Part shown: piece by piece, positions 23,953 through 36,300 of the stretch
How the letters are laid out: every line of letters begins with the position of its first letter
Numbering within the stretch: position 1 is the stretch's first letter
NCBI GenBank assembly: GCA_000708835.1
Contig: DF237451.1
Span: 1 to 64,000, forward strand
Length of the DNA stretch: 64,000 nucleotides
Origin: Klebsormidium nitens
Lineage: Eukaryota; Streptophyta; Klebsormidiophyceae; Klebsormidiales; Klebsormidiaceae
Direction of reading: 5' to 3'
Position numbers and translations under genes: made by a program
Notes under the pieces: generated by a model
Seen by the model: the letters and a program-made list of their open reading frames with translations, nothing else
The model's database searches: none
Told to the model about the DNA's origin: nothing

Positions 23953-26900
23953 ATGGCGGAACACGGCAGGAGCGGTGGGCCGGAGGGTGTGCCGCGGGCA
24001 GCTTGCTCAGCAGACGGCTATCCGCAGGCCCCTCAGTCTTTGGCGAGGAATGAAGAACCGCGCATGGAAGAGGGCATTTCGGGGCATCAGCAGGAGAGGG
24101 GCTGGGGTCAGGATCAAGCGGCTGATTGGCAGGACGAGGAGGCGGCGGGAGTGGAGCAGGGCCGGGAGGCCCACGCCCAGCGGCAAGAGGGGCAGGCCGA
24201 GCAAGCGGGAGGCGGGCGGGCCTCAGAGCACTTGCTGGACGACGGCCATGACGGCAGGGGGTGGGGCCCGGCGCCTAGCACCAGTTGGCATCCCGGTCAG
24301 GAGCAGGACATGTATGAGAGGCCGAGATCTGGGGGCCCTGGGGGGCAGCCGGCTAGGGGCCACTCCAGGGAGGACGGAGCAGGGGCAGGGGGGTGGCAGC
24401 AGGAGGGGCGCCAGGGGAAAGGGGGGCATGCGCAGCAATGGCAACAACAGGTATGTAAGCTCAGTCTCAGGTGTTGGCAAAAGATTGACGAGATGAAGTT
24501 TAAGGCTGGATTGGTTTTCTGGCCCACTCGTATCTACTACATGGTTCTGGGAAAGTAGTGGAGTACGGGCTAAGCCCAGGATGCCAGCAAAGCCTTGGAC
24601 CAGTCTGGGTGCGTTCATAGTCTGGGTGCTTCCAGTGTTTGTTCTTGACTGAGTGTGCTCTTTCTTAAGCTATGCGTGGATTAGTAACGTGATGTGACAG
24701 GTTTGAGCCCATTTTTTTGACACTGCCCTCTCCTCTGTTGGCAGCATCCACCTCATCCGGAGCAGCCGCCAGGTCATCGCCAGCCATCGCGAGGCCAAAT
24801 GCAGCCCCCTCATCATCCAATGGGTGCCCCGAGTGATGCCTGGCATCATCTGCGGGGGGGGGGTGGCGAGCCGCGCCCCCAGAGTGCCCCCCCGCAGACC
24901 TGGCCGGCGCGCCCCCCAGTACGGCACCGAGAGGGCCCCGGGGCTTCACGGCCGCACAAGGGCGGCCTTCCTAGCATTCCTTCGAGCGAGTCTTTGGAGC
25001 GGTTGCGGGGGGCCATGGCGCAGGTGCAAGCTGCCCAGGCACACCCGGAGCAGCACGACATGCGGGCGCCCCCCCACGGCTTCCGGGAAGGTCCGGAGCA
25101 GGAGATGGCGCACACGGGGGGCATGCCGTCCCCCATGGAGATCATGCAGATGCGGCAGGCGGCTGCAGCCATGGCGGCCGCCAAGTATGCGTCGCGGCAA
25201 GCGGAGGGGTTGTTCGATCGAGGGCAGGGGGGTCGGCCTGAGGGCAGGGCGGGGCCTGGAGACGGGGGGGGCACGCGGGTGGCGCTGGACGGGATGGCCA
25301 TATCGCCGGCGGTGGTGGAGGAGCGGCAGCGGCAGTGGCTGCTCATGCAACAGCACCAGCAAGCACTGCTGCAACACCGTCTGCAGCAACAGCAACAAGG
25401 ACAGGTGGGGGGGGGGGGTGATGAGTACAGAGTGCAAGAGGGGCTGACGCACAGGATAGTCTTGGTCTGGACGTGAGGGGAGTGCTTGTGCAAGACGATG
25501 TTGGGCTCTACTTACGTCATCCCAGATCTGTTCCGTTTGCAGCTGGTGCCTTCCGTATTCTACTCTCGTTACAACAATGTGTTTGTTGTGTCCATTGTTG
25601 TCCACCCTGACACCCGCTGCTTCCTTTCCCCAGATGTCGGAGGAGCAGTTCCAGGCCGCAATGATGGCGCAGCAGCAGCTTGCGCGCATGCACGGCTGGC
25701 GTGGTCCCCACCCTGGTATGCCCCACCCCCTGGCCGCGCTGTCCCTGGGCCTGGGTATGGGCCTAGGCCAGCCCCCCTTGCAGCCGCCGGGCGATCATCA
25801 GCTCCAGGGTGTCCCGCATCCCCTGCCCCAGCGACACGCCCACTCTGAGGGGAGCCATCCGGTACAGCGGATGGGGGCGCAGCGCGAGGAGGCACCCGGA
25901 CAGGTGAGAGCCGACTGCTGCGAAAAACGATGTTTGTGTCGGTGGGTTGTTCAAGTATTTGCTGCTGCAAGGTCTCGAAATGGAAGTCTGGTTAGTCTCT
26001 TGGTGACGCATCATTCTACTGCCGTTGTTTGCTGAGATCAGCTGCTTTGTTGTCTGGTTGTTGACAAAGCAGTGCGCCTGATTCTTGTTCTGCTTTCCAT
26101 AGAAATTTCGGTCTATTGGTTTGAAACATGTGACGAAGAATCCCATTGTGACAGCATACTGACTGAGCTATATGACTTATTACAGGGGCAAGGCAGTGAA
26201 GGCCGTCCACCGCGGTCGAGCCTGGCGTCCGTTTCACAGCGCGCAAGCTCCCCCCAAACAGTTTCATACCAGAGCAACCTGGAGCGGCCAGACTTCGAGC
26301 GCGAGCGCCGCTACGTCATGCAGCAGCGTGCGCGGCAGCAGCAACTTCAAGAGCAGCAGCAGCACCAACAACAACAACAACAGCACTCACATTCGCAGCA
26401 GGCGCCCTCTCCTCGCTGGGGGGCCGCCTCGCTGGACACGTCTCAGCAGGGGCTCCCCCCCACCAGCCAGCGGCGCAGCCCCGGCCCTAGCTGGGGGGCT
26501 GGCCCAGCGCAGTCGCAGGAGGTGCAGGGGGGCATGCCGCGGGTGCGGTCGCGGGAGCAGCTGCTGTCGGAGATGCGCCGCTCGCGTTCACACGAGTCTC
26601 TGGAGCGGCACCCCCTGGCGCAGCAGCAGCGGGTGCAGCCCCCCCCGGTGCGACACCCCCAAGTGCCGCGCACGCTGTCCCCCACTAGCACTGCGCCGTC
26701 CAGCTTTGAGGCGGGCAGTGCGGAGCATGGCATCAGGGGTGGCCCCCAGACCTCGGCGGGGGGTGCGGTGCAGCGGCCTCGCGAGCGAGACTACCAGGGG
26801 GGCGAAAAGGACGGCTCCGAGCGTCCGGGGAGCCGCAACGAGGAGTGCGAGGAGCGGCGGTCGGCGGAGGCAGTGCGGCAGGCGCGGGTGCATATGAGCC

Positions 26901-29900
26901 ACCTGGCAGGACCGTCGTCACAGCACGACGAGCGCGCCCACTCGCGGCCCAGCTCGGGCCCCCGGGTCCCCGCCTTCTCGGGGGCAGTGAGCACGGGGGC
27001 TCGTCCGGAAGGGAGGTCCGAGGGGGGCTCTCAGCGGCGGCCGGGGTCTGCTCAGGAGGGCGGCCACGGCGGAGGGCCGGCCGGAGAGCGTGAGTGGGGA
27101 GGAAGAGACGCAGGGCAGGCGAGGGAGGGTCTGGCTCGGCAAGGGGGCCGGGCGTCGCCAGTGCTGGGGGGCAGTGCGCGGGGCCCACTGGCGGTGCGGG
27201 AGTGGCTGAATCGGCCGGAACGGGTGGTGGACCGCGTGGAGAACCTGCACTTGTTCCGGCAGGTGGTGCTGCTGCTCGAGGCCGCACACCGGCAGGGCAC
27301 CGTTGTGCGCGGAGTGCGCCCCTCCAACCTAGTTCTCATGGGCGCGCTCAAAGTGAGCCTTGCTGATGCGGAAGGAGGGGTGGGCACGTCCAAGGTGGTG
27401 TCGAGCGCAACGCGCAGCAATACGAGCGGGCGGCTGGGGTCGAGCCACCCGTCGGGCCTGCGCCCGGCACCGTCGGGGTCGAGCCAGGGGTCGCTGCCCA
27501 ACAGGCAGCCCGCGGAGGCGAGCCCTACTGCGGGGACCTCGGGAGCAACGGGGGAGCCAGGCCTGGAGGGGACGGAAGGCGGGGGCGGGGTGCCGGTTAT
27601 GGGGTCAGGGGGGCCGGGCGACAGGAATCTCCGACCAGGGGACGAGGGGGGACAGGAAGGTGCGGAGGGGCTTGGAGGCGAGCCGGAAGCAGGCAGAAGA
27701 GGAGCAGAGGGCGCAGGGGGAAGGGAGGGCCGGGCTGAGAAGGGGAAGCAGGCAGCGACGTCCCCAGTGAAGCGAGCGATGTCCCCTGGAGAGGCGGCGG
27801 AGGCGACGTGGTACACCAGCCCGGAGGAGATGATGGGCCACGTGGCTAGCCCAATGAGCGACATGTACAGTCTGGGCGTGCTGTTCTTCGAGCTGTTTCT
27901 GCCGCCCAGCGCACCGGCGGAGCGCGCGCGCGTCATGGCCGACCTGCGGCACCGCATCCTGCCGCCCTGGCTCCTGCTGGAGCACAGTAAAGAAGCCGCC
28001 TTCATGCTCTGGCTCTTGCACCCGGAACCCAACGCGCGACCCCGAGCGAGAGACGTGTTACAGAGTGACTTGTTGGCGGAGGCGACCGACGCGTTGGCGG
28101 AGCGGCAGGCGGCGATTGACCTGGAAGAAGCGGAGGCCGAGACGGAGGTGCTGGCAGAGTTCCTGCAGGCCATGGCCGCGCAGAAGGCGGCCGCGGCGGC
28201 GCAATTGCGCGCCGACCTGCAGCGACTGACGCACGACATCCAGGAGGTCGGCCGCCGCCGCGCGGCCATGGTGCCCCCCGGGGATGATGCCGAGAAGCGG
28301 TGGGGGGCAGGGGCCGACGGCAAAGGGGCCAAGAGGAAGCGCACCGAAGAGGACGAGGGGGCGGAGGACGAGGACGAAGAAGAGGAAGACGACGGGGGCG
28401 AGGTGCTGCGGAGCCCGGCGGTGGCGCGCAAGGCGGAGGCGCGGCGCAGCAAGCGGTCCCGGGTGATGCGCAACTTCGAGCACCTGGAGAAGGTCTACTT
28501 CGCCACACGATGGAGCTCCGCCGCTCGCGAGGGGGGGGCGCTGATAGCGCCTCTGGGTGGGGACGGCCGGCGGCCGGGCGCCAGCACGCACTCCGGGAGC
28601 GAGCTTCGTTCGGGGGGGGAGCCCAGCGGAAGCAACCGGGAGCCTGGGAGCAGTCTGACCGGGGTGCTGAACCCACCCCGCAAAGAGCGGCACCGGTCGC
28701 GGGCGCCGGGGGGTGGCGACTGGCTGGGCGCGTTTTTCGACAGTCTGTGCAAGTTTGCACGGTACAGCCGGTTCGAGGTGCGCGCCACGCTGCGGCACGG
28801 GGACCTGCTGAACACGGCCAACATGGTGTGCAGCCTCGGCTTCGACCGCGACGACGAGTTCTTTGCGACGGCGGGCGTGTGCAAGCGCATCAAGGTGTTC
28901 GAGTGCAACGCGGTGCTGAGCGAGGGCGTGGACATCCACTACCCCGTTGTGGAGATGGTGTCGCGCTCCAAGCTGAGCAGCATCTGCTGGAACAACTACA
29001 TCAAGTCGCACATCGCGTCCTCCGACTACGAGGGCATCGTCCAGGTCAGCACGCTCGGAAAATTGGCGAAGGCTGGTGATTTGCTACTTCTAATTTGGTG
29101 TTCAGTCTTTTCATGCCTTCCAGGCTTCCCTGCTACTCGCCTTATTGGCTGATAGCGGTACTCGGGTTCCGTATCTGGCTTCGGTGATGCTCTTTGCTGA
29201 CGCTTGCTAATCCTGTTTCTGCCGCAGCTGTGGGACGCGAGCACGAGCCAGGTGGTAATGCACTACGAGGAGCACGAGAAGCGTGCCTGGTCCGTCGACT
29301 TCTCCAAGGCCGACCCCACGCGCCTCGCCTCCGGCGGCGACGACGGCTGCGTCAAGCTCTGGTCCATCTCGCAGGTGCGCCACAAGAGCAGACAGTTGGC
29401 ACAGGCCGGGCTGCGGGTCCTTCGGAATCATTCTTGATTTTTGAAACGCTTCTACAGGCCCTTCGTAAATCAAGCAAGTCATGTAGGTTTGAGCGTCTTG
29501 CCTAACAATGGCAATCCGTTGATGGCTGTGTTGGAGGATTGGGACGTTTCGTTGGTTTTCTCAACCAACGTTTCTGTTGCTGTTGAAAAGGACAAGGCTT
29601 CGCAGGATCTCGTTGGACATTCAAAGCTTGCCGTCCTGTACCTCAAGCCTGACGCGTCTTGTCCCCGTGCGCAGGAGCCGAGCGTGGCGACGATCAAGAC
29701 GAAGGCGAACGTGTGCTGCGTCCAGTTTTCGAGCGAGTCGTCGCACCTGATTGCCTTCGGCAGCGCGGACTACAAGGTGTATGCGTACGATTTGCGCGCC
29801 ACGCGCGCGCCGCTGGCGGTGCTGGCGGGCCACGGCAAGGCGGTGAGCTACGTCAAGTTCGTGGACGGCGGCACGCTGGTCAGCGCGTCCACGGACAACA

Positions 29901-30529
29901 CGCTCAAGCTCTGGGACCTCGCCAAGGGGACCAACCCCACCACCGCGCCCGCCGCCTGCACGCTCTCCTACATAGGCCACACCAACGAAAAGGTGAGTCC
30001 CACGCCGAACTAGGGGGGTGGGCAGACAAACTTGTGGGGGGCAGGCCATGGCTGCATGGACCAAACGAGGCTCTCTTTGCAGCTTGTTTGGTTTCGGATG
30101 ACCAACAGTGCACAAAGAGAGGAGTGTGTGCTGCTTCAATCTGGTCCCGTAAGAGCTTCTGGAGGGACCATGCTCGGTCAGCAACACGATCTTTTGCAGA
30201 TCTGGATCCAGCAATGCGCTTGCATGGGATCTCTCCTCGTGTTTTGCTTATTTATCACTGATGTTCTCCTGCCGCAGAACTTCGTGGGGCTGTCGGTGTC
30301 AGACGGCTACATCGCGTGCGGGTCGGAGAACAACGCGGTCTATGCCTACCACAAGTCGCTGCCCATGCCCATGGCGTCGCACGCGTTCCGGGGGGCAGAC
30401 CCGGTGACGGGACAGGAGATCGAGGACGACGCGGGCCAGTTTGTGAGCAGCGTGTGCTGGCGGGAAAGGTCCAACATGCTAGTTGCGGCTAACTCCATGG
30501 GCAACATCAAGTTGCTGGAGATGGTCTAG
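23953..30529 (+). CDS. SPA-type (SUPPRESSOR OF PHYA) WD40 protein with degenerate kinase domain
   Basis: Seven exons: 23953-24450, 24745-25404, 25634-25903, 26186-29044 (2.86 kb), 29228-29374, 29675-29992 and 30278-30529; 5004 nt, 1667 aa. SPA proteins pair with COP1 in a CUL4-based ubiquitin ligase that represses light responses in the dark, in the nucleus. Residues ~1-800 are low-complexity, rich in Q, G, P, R and H. A kinase-like C-lobe follows at ~811-1105 ([42 protein letters not shown]). No VAIK lysine, HRD or DFG triad is visible, so it is probably a pseudokinase, as in SPA proteins. A coiled-coil covers ~1111-1171, then a basic KRKR stretch and an acidic run, then the WD40 propeller from ~1349 to the end ([33 protein letters not shown]). 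No RING finger is present, which argues against COP1 itself. An upstream in-frame GTG is not used. Confidence 0.93.
26320..26401 (+). repeat. Glutamine/histidine-coding trinucleotide tract in the SPA-type gene
   Basis: CAG/CAA-rich sequence codes for a Q- and H-rich stretch (residues ~522-548) in exon 4, with interrupted CAGCAG and CAACAA runs. A similar Q-rich patch ends exon 2 near 25330-25400. Such tracts often vary in length between strains. Confidence 0.75.
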
Positions 30530-33352
30530 GTACGTGCTCATGTCGAAAAGAGGTCGTAACGACAGCGGGATTCGAGCTGCGGTTAGCAGCCAACGTGTTG
30601 ACGCTCCGGTTGGTGACCGGGGCTGTGAGTTGGTAGCGTGTAAATAGATTGGTTCGTCAGAGCATATGATACAAGCATTTTTCCAGTTACAGCGAATACA
30701 TTGGTGCCGTGTACCTCCTATAGACGAAAGTACAATGCAGAAAGACTTCCATGCTGGAACAGCAAAAAATAGAGTGCAATGTAGTGACAGACTTTTAACC
30801 TGACGCTGTCGACTAAGTCTTAAAAGAGAACTGTCCACCTTATTGTGGCCTCACGTGCATGTGCGGCCCAGGCGCACTAGGTGGAGACAATCATGGACTC
30901 ATGCCTAAATCGGTGCGCCGCGGCCTCCACCATGTACCATGGTGTGTGTGAAGGCTGCCGGATCGCTTCGAAAGGCTGCATCAGGTGGCAGCCAGAGTAT
31001 ATCTGACGGCCAGGTGTACTATATAGAACATGTAAGTTCATATGTACATGTGACATATCAAGATTCCTTGATATGCAGGTACGTAGAGATGCATGAGTCC
31101 ATATCACATATGCGCGTACCGTCATTTCAACTTCACATGCACACGGACCGTCGATCTTGATGCATGATGATTGAGTGCTTCAAGCAGAGCTAGCAGAGGT
31201 TCTGTCAATGTACCATCACTGTCACGTAAATTGTCACTGCGATGGCACATGCGAAAATAGTACAATCACTTCAGCAATTCCACGATCGCAAACTGACTCA
31301 ATCAATGATATATGCCAGTCCTTGGACTCTGTCGCCGGCACGCATGCGAGTAAGCTAGCCATCAATGCTTAACTTAGTAAGTGATGCCAAAGCTCATCGC
31401 ATGCGGTTTCTATGATCGACTTACAGGCTCTCGAGCTTCACTGATTCACAATTCAACATTCGCAAGCTGCCGCCGGCCGCCCAGGCTGATAGCTAGATTG
31501 GAAGGCCTGTGATATATGGCCGGCCTTAACCATTGCACCGCACGCGCACGCCCGGCATGTGCAGCCGCTATATACTAGCTACACCAAGGCCGGCCGGGCC
31601 GCAGATCCTTTAACTAGCGACGTACATATATTTTGAGATCGACGTGCATTATAGTAGATCATAATGTATGCTATGTATACATTATGCATACCTACTTTGA
31701 GTGACTTCTATCATTGCACTCAACTGCGGTAAAGCCGCATGCCGCTTGTGCTAAGGGATGCCCTCGGAGGAATTATTGAGCAATGGGATACTGGCTCCGA
31801 ACCGACAAGCTAGACGCCTGCTCGCAAGCACATCTCCGAAGCACCGACATTGTACCCCACCAAACTCTTGAGTTTCAAGTTTCAACGAGCACTACTGCAG
31901 CGGATCGACCTGGAAGAGTGGGCATGTGACGGTATAATAGCCTTCAAACAAATTAGCTGTACGACGTCAGCCGCTTAGGAAAGGACACAATTAGAACTCT
32001 GTAGTGGGGATCGAGATGCTTTACGACCGCTACATAAAGAGAAACCATGCCAGTGTAAGATCTTGCTTGCAGGTAGATCAGATCATGTAGATGAATTAGC
32101 TTGTTAGGTAGAACTCGGCCCCGAACCCATGTACTCAATTAAGCCCCATGCCTCGGTACGGGCTTTATAATGTGATGTATGTATTGCACATATGCTACGT
32201 GCACGCAATTTATGATATGGTTCGAATGATCATATGCCCAATTTAATATAGTACCGTACTGCTTTTTAATATCGGCACCTTCGACGCAAAATAGTTAATT
32301 ATGAAACGTTTGAAACTTTCGGCAGACCCAGCGTTACCTGCTAAAAAGAACCGTTATCGACCATTATCGCTCTTGGAAATTATTTAAAATTTTCAGCAGG
32401 CCAAATAATTATTTATTTTTCGCCGAATTTAAAAAGCAGTACGGTATCTAGGCTCAGTGCTATAAAGAACTTATTCGACGAAGTTCACTGCGTGTATGCA
32501 TATGATTACATTGCCAAGCTTTGGCCGCCGTTGAACTTACATTCATGAACCCAGATCGTTAAACAATGCGCATGCATGTCGGCGGGTATACTTGAAGCCA
32601 GTGACTGAGGCATGTCGGACCGCGCGTGCCATGGAGGGCCAAAGTTCAAATATCTTTGTTTAGTGTGCAACAAAAGCATGTATCACAATTAATGCAGCAC
32701 GTGCCAGGAACGGTGTTGTGACGCGTTCTAGTGCAACATGACGAGCACGATCTGTAATAGGATTGGCTCCAATCCTATTTTGAGCTCGAGCTCACAACTT
32801 TGGTTGTGATATATGAAGCTTCTGCTAGCACACTTGGTAGAAATGAAGTTAGTCCATTGAGGCTATGGTACAGTAGCCAAAGATACACACAATTTGTACA
32901 TGTGCGACATGCAGTGAAGCAAGCCTATGGCGTGTTTGGCTGCGTCCAGAATCAAAAGAGACCACAATCATATGGTCATTTTGCATGACAGTCACAAACG
33001 TACGTACTGGATTCTCAATTGAGAAACTTAAGCGTGAGTCTTGACCCGGCAACGGATAGACTGAAGAGCAAGGCATGATAACGAATCAAACTTCAATATC
33101 GATTTCAAACCGTCATTTCAGATCATGATTTCCGGAAGTAAACCTGTTTTGGTACTACTACTCCTTCTGATACGGATTGGCCGTCAGTGACCAGATTCCG
33201 TCGGACCTAAGCTAGCCCCTAGCTCCTTCCCAACCTTGGAAGGCGCGGATGCAACACGTGCGGGCTCGTACGAGCCCAACATCTAACTCGACCTCTTACT
33301 AGAAGCCAGAATGGTGGCTGCCTACCTAATTCTCATTCAAACTAGCTGCCCC
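30530..33352. other. 2.8-kb convergent spacer between the SPA-type gene and MRL1
   Basis: No exon or RNA gene is visible. The base composition is more AT-rich than in the genes, with many short self-complementary words (ATATAT, GCATGC, GGCCGGCC near 31530). It contains the small TA-flanked inverted-repeat element at 32254-32444. The rest looks like single-copy spacer. Confidence 0.6.
32254..32444. mobile_element. 191-bp TA-flanked MITE
   Basis: The ends are inverted repeats starting CCGTACTGCTTTTTAA, perfect over 16 bp and continuing imperfectly (TATCGGC against ATTCGGC). Each end is flanked by TA (32252-32253 and 32445-32446), the target duplication expected of Tc1/mariner elements. The interior is AT-rich and non-coding. 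Size, ends and TA flanks fit a Stowaway-like MITE. Confidence 0.65.
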
Positions 33353-36300
33353 TTAGTTTACCTCGTCGTCCTCAGTGTCATCGTCGCTGAACGCCGTGCC
33401 GTAGCCCTCGCTCGTCTGCCACCCCCCGATCTTGGGATACCACGACGGCTTGCTCGCGTTGCTCGCGGCTCTGGGTGCCGGCGTGCCTCCCCGGGGCCCG
33501 CCCCTCTGCGGCAGTTTCTGGCCCAGCCGGATGGCCCGCTGCTGTTCCACGAAGTTGAGCTTGCGGCCCCGCGGCACGGGCGGCCGCAGCCAGCGCCGCA
33601 GGCTGGCCGCCGAGATGGTGATAGAGCCACTGCTCTCGTGGCCGTCGAAGCGCAGCTGCAGCCGCCGCAGCAACGACCCCACCGCAATCGCGCTCCTGCA
33701 AAACAGAGAGGAGCCGTGAGGTTGTCGTGGACTCCGTTATGCGTCTATCGACGTCTTGGCTAACGACGTCTTGGCTAAGAGAGGGGTTCCGACGGGAAGA
33801 GGCTTGCCCAATCTGCTGCAAGTGCTTTTGAATCTCCTTTGAGAAATCGGTCCAATCACGTTGACCAATCAAAGTAGTGTGATTGCGACGCTTTCCTTAT
33901 TTCAGGTCGGAAAGGAGGAGGGCACGCAGACGAACAGCAACGGCCCTGACCTGGAGGAGATGTGGATCATGTGGCCCTCCATCTCCTTGTTGGGCGACGG
34001 CTCCAAATGCGTCTTCAGCTTGAGCGTGATGGGGTACAGCTTGGCAGCCGCGCCTGCAGCCCGACATCTCACAGAATCAGCCACCGAGCTAGGCACCATG
34101 ACAAGTCCACAGCCAGGAACGAACAAGCCTCGGACACCGAGTTGTCTGTACGCGACACAAAGCAGGGCCTGCAGGCTGGAACCAGCTTTTCTGGTCTTCG
34201 AAGCTGCTGGGTTTTGTCGAGACTCTGGCTGCTCGCAGTAAGCGCCATCACGTGATTATACGAGTCCAAGAGGCCACACTTGCTTGTCACTCTAGCCGGA
34301 GCCTTCGAGGCATAGAATCGAAGGGCCCTGCTAGAGAGACAAGCATGCCTCTTACTCAGTGATGTTCACTTGTGCGCCGAGGAACATCTGTGCGCTGCGG
34401 TGAATATTACGAGTTTCTGTTTTCACACTGCAATATTGCACCAGGACTACAATACCCCCGTTTTACATCGGATCAAGCACGGCTTCCACGTCTATCGGAC
34501 ACCCTCTGCGTGCCCCTTCTTGCGGCTCACCTGCTGCCTGCTTGAGCCGGACCCTCTTGATCATGGCCAGCACGCACACCTCCGCCGCGTTGGGCGGCAG
34601 GTACGTCATGTCCAGCGTGGCGGGCCCCGCCATGCTGCACTGCGGCATGCTGACTTTCGCCGCCACTTCCTCGTACAGCGCCACCGCCCCCGGGCTGTAC
34701 AGCCCCGCGCCGTCGTCCGTGAACAGCCCCTCCCCGGTGGGCTGCCGCCCGCGCGAGCGCTTTCCGGGGGCCCTCCTGCTGGCGCGCCACACGGACGTGA
34801 TGGTCGGGCCGGGCGTGGCGGGCAGCTTGAAGCAGCCCAGCAGCATCGAGAACGTGCCGACGGGCACGCGCACGCCTGCGGCAACGGTCTCCCGGTAGAC
34901 CTGCAGCGCGCGGTACGCCCTGCGCAGGAAGGCAGGGAAGAGGATCAGAAGCGGGCGGAGCGGGCAGGGTGGGAACTACAAGCGGTCGAGGAGAATTAGA
35001 ACGCAAAGCAAGTGGTGGAGGGCCCTTCTGCAAGTGCCAAAAGAAACAGATGATCGCCCTGAAGCGCTCAACAAGAGTTTACAAAGGACAAATGATGTCC
35101 GGGACCTTTTTGAACGCAAAACGTTTGGCATCCTCGTTCAGACTAGCTGTGCCGCAATGAACTGAGAAGGAAGAAGCGTGATGCGGGACGAACTGCATAT
35201 AGAAAACCACAGCGTGCCGAGCAACATTGGGCCCGTGACCCGAACGTCTAACATTCAACGACCGGTTGGTGGATGGCCGGGGCTTACCACTGGGTGCGCG
35301 GGGGCTGCTTGGCAACCTCCCAGGCCCAAGGGCCCACACTGGTCGCCGGAGAAGGCGCGCCCGCATTGGACCAGATCTGGTTCGCACAAATCTCTGCAGG
35401 ACAGCGGCACAGCGCGAGGTCAGCATCACCTTCAACATCAAGTTACGCTGAAAGAGGGATGTCTGTGGACCGGGAAGAGAGCAGGTACGCCAAGCGCTAT
35501 TGGTCTCGTGTCTGGGGGGAGGAGTGCTTCAACAAGGGCATGGAATATGATACTTGAAAATGAAAGAAGCAAGAAAGGTGGCCCCTGCCCTGGAACGAAC
35601 AGGTCGAGAGTAGGGATGCTCCCCGAGAGCATTGTCTTCACGCACATGGCCGGCTGCTTACCAGTGAGCACTTTGCAGGCTGTGAGGAATGGCGGGATGC
35701 CCTCTGCAAGAGCCATGTGATACAGCTCGAACGCCTGGTCGGCCTCCTTCTTACTGCAGGCAGGAAGACACAACATTGAGTAAGATGCCCGTATTCGAAA
35801 GAGCTGGCATCGTAGACAGTGCCACTTCATCTCGCAGTAACAGTTTTGAACCAAAAGAAAAGAATCCATCCGCAAGCACTGCAACAATGGGAAGGTTTCG
35901 GACTGCTCTTACGGCAGCGAATCGAAGCTCGACTACCTCCCAAAAGCCCAGTACCAATACTCGGAATAGAAGCTGGCCAGCCTAGGCAAAGGTGGGGTGT
36001 GGAGCTCACGAGGCGCATGCGTGCAGGAGGGAGGAGTAGGTGATCCTGTCAGGCTTGACACCGCGGCTGCGCATGTCGTCTAGCAGGGCCAGCGCCTCTG
36101 AGAGGTGCCCCGCGCGGCCCTTCACGCCGATCAGCGCGTTGTAAATGGCCGCCGACGGCACAATGCCCTCCGCCTGCATCTGGTCGAATAGCCGCTCCGA
36201 CTCGGGGATCATGCCCGCCTGCGAAAAGCGAGCAGAAAGGGCCGTCAAAGTCTGGGCCCGTCTCAGTCAACGCCTGAGAAATTTGTTTTTGAAGCATTCG

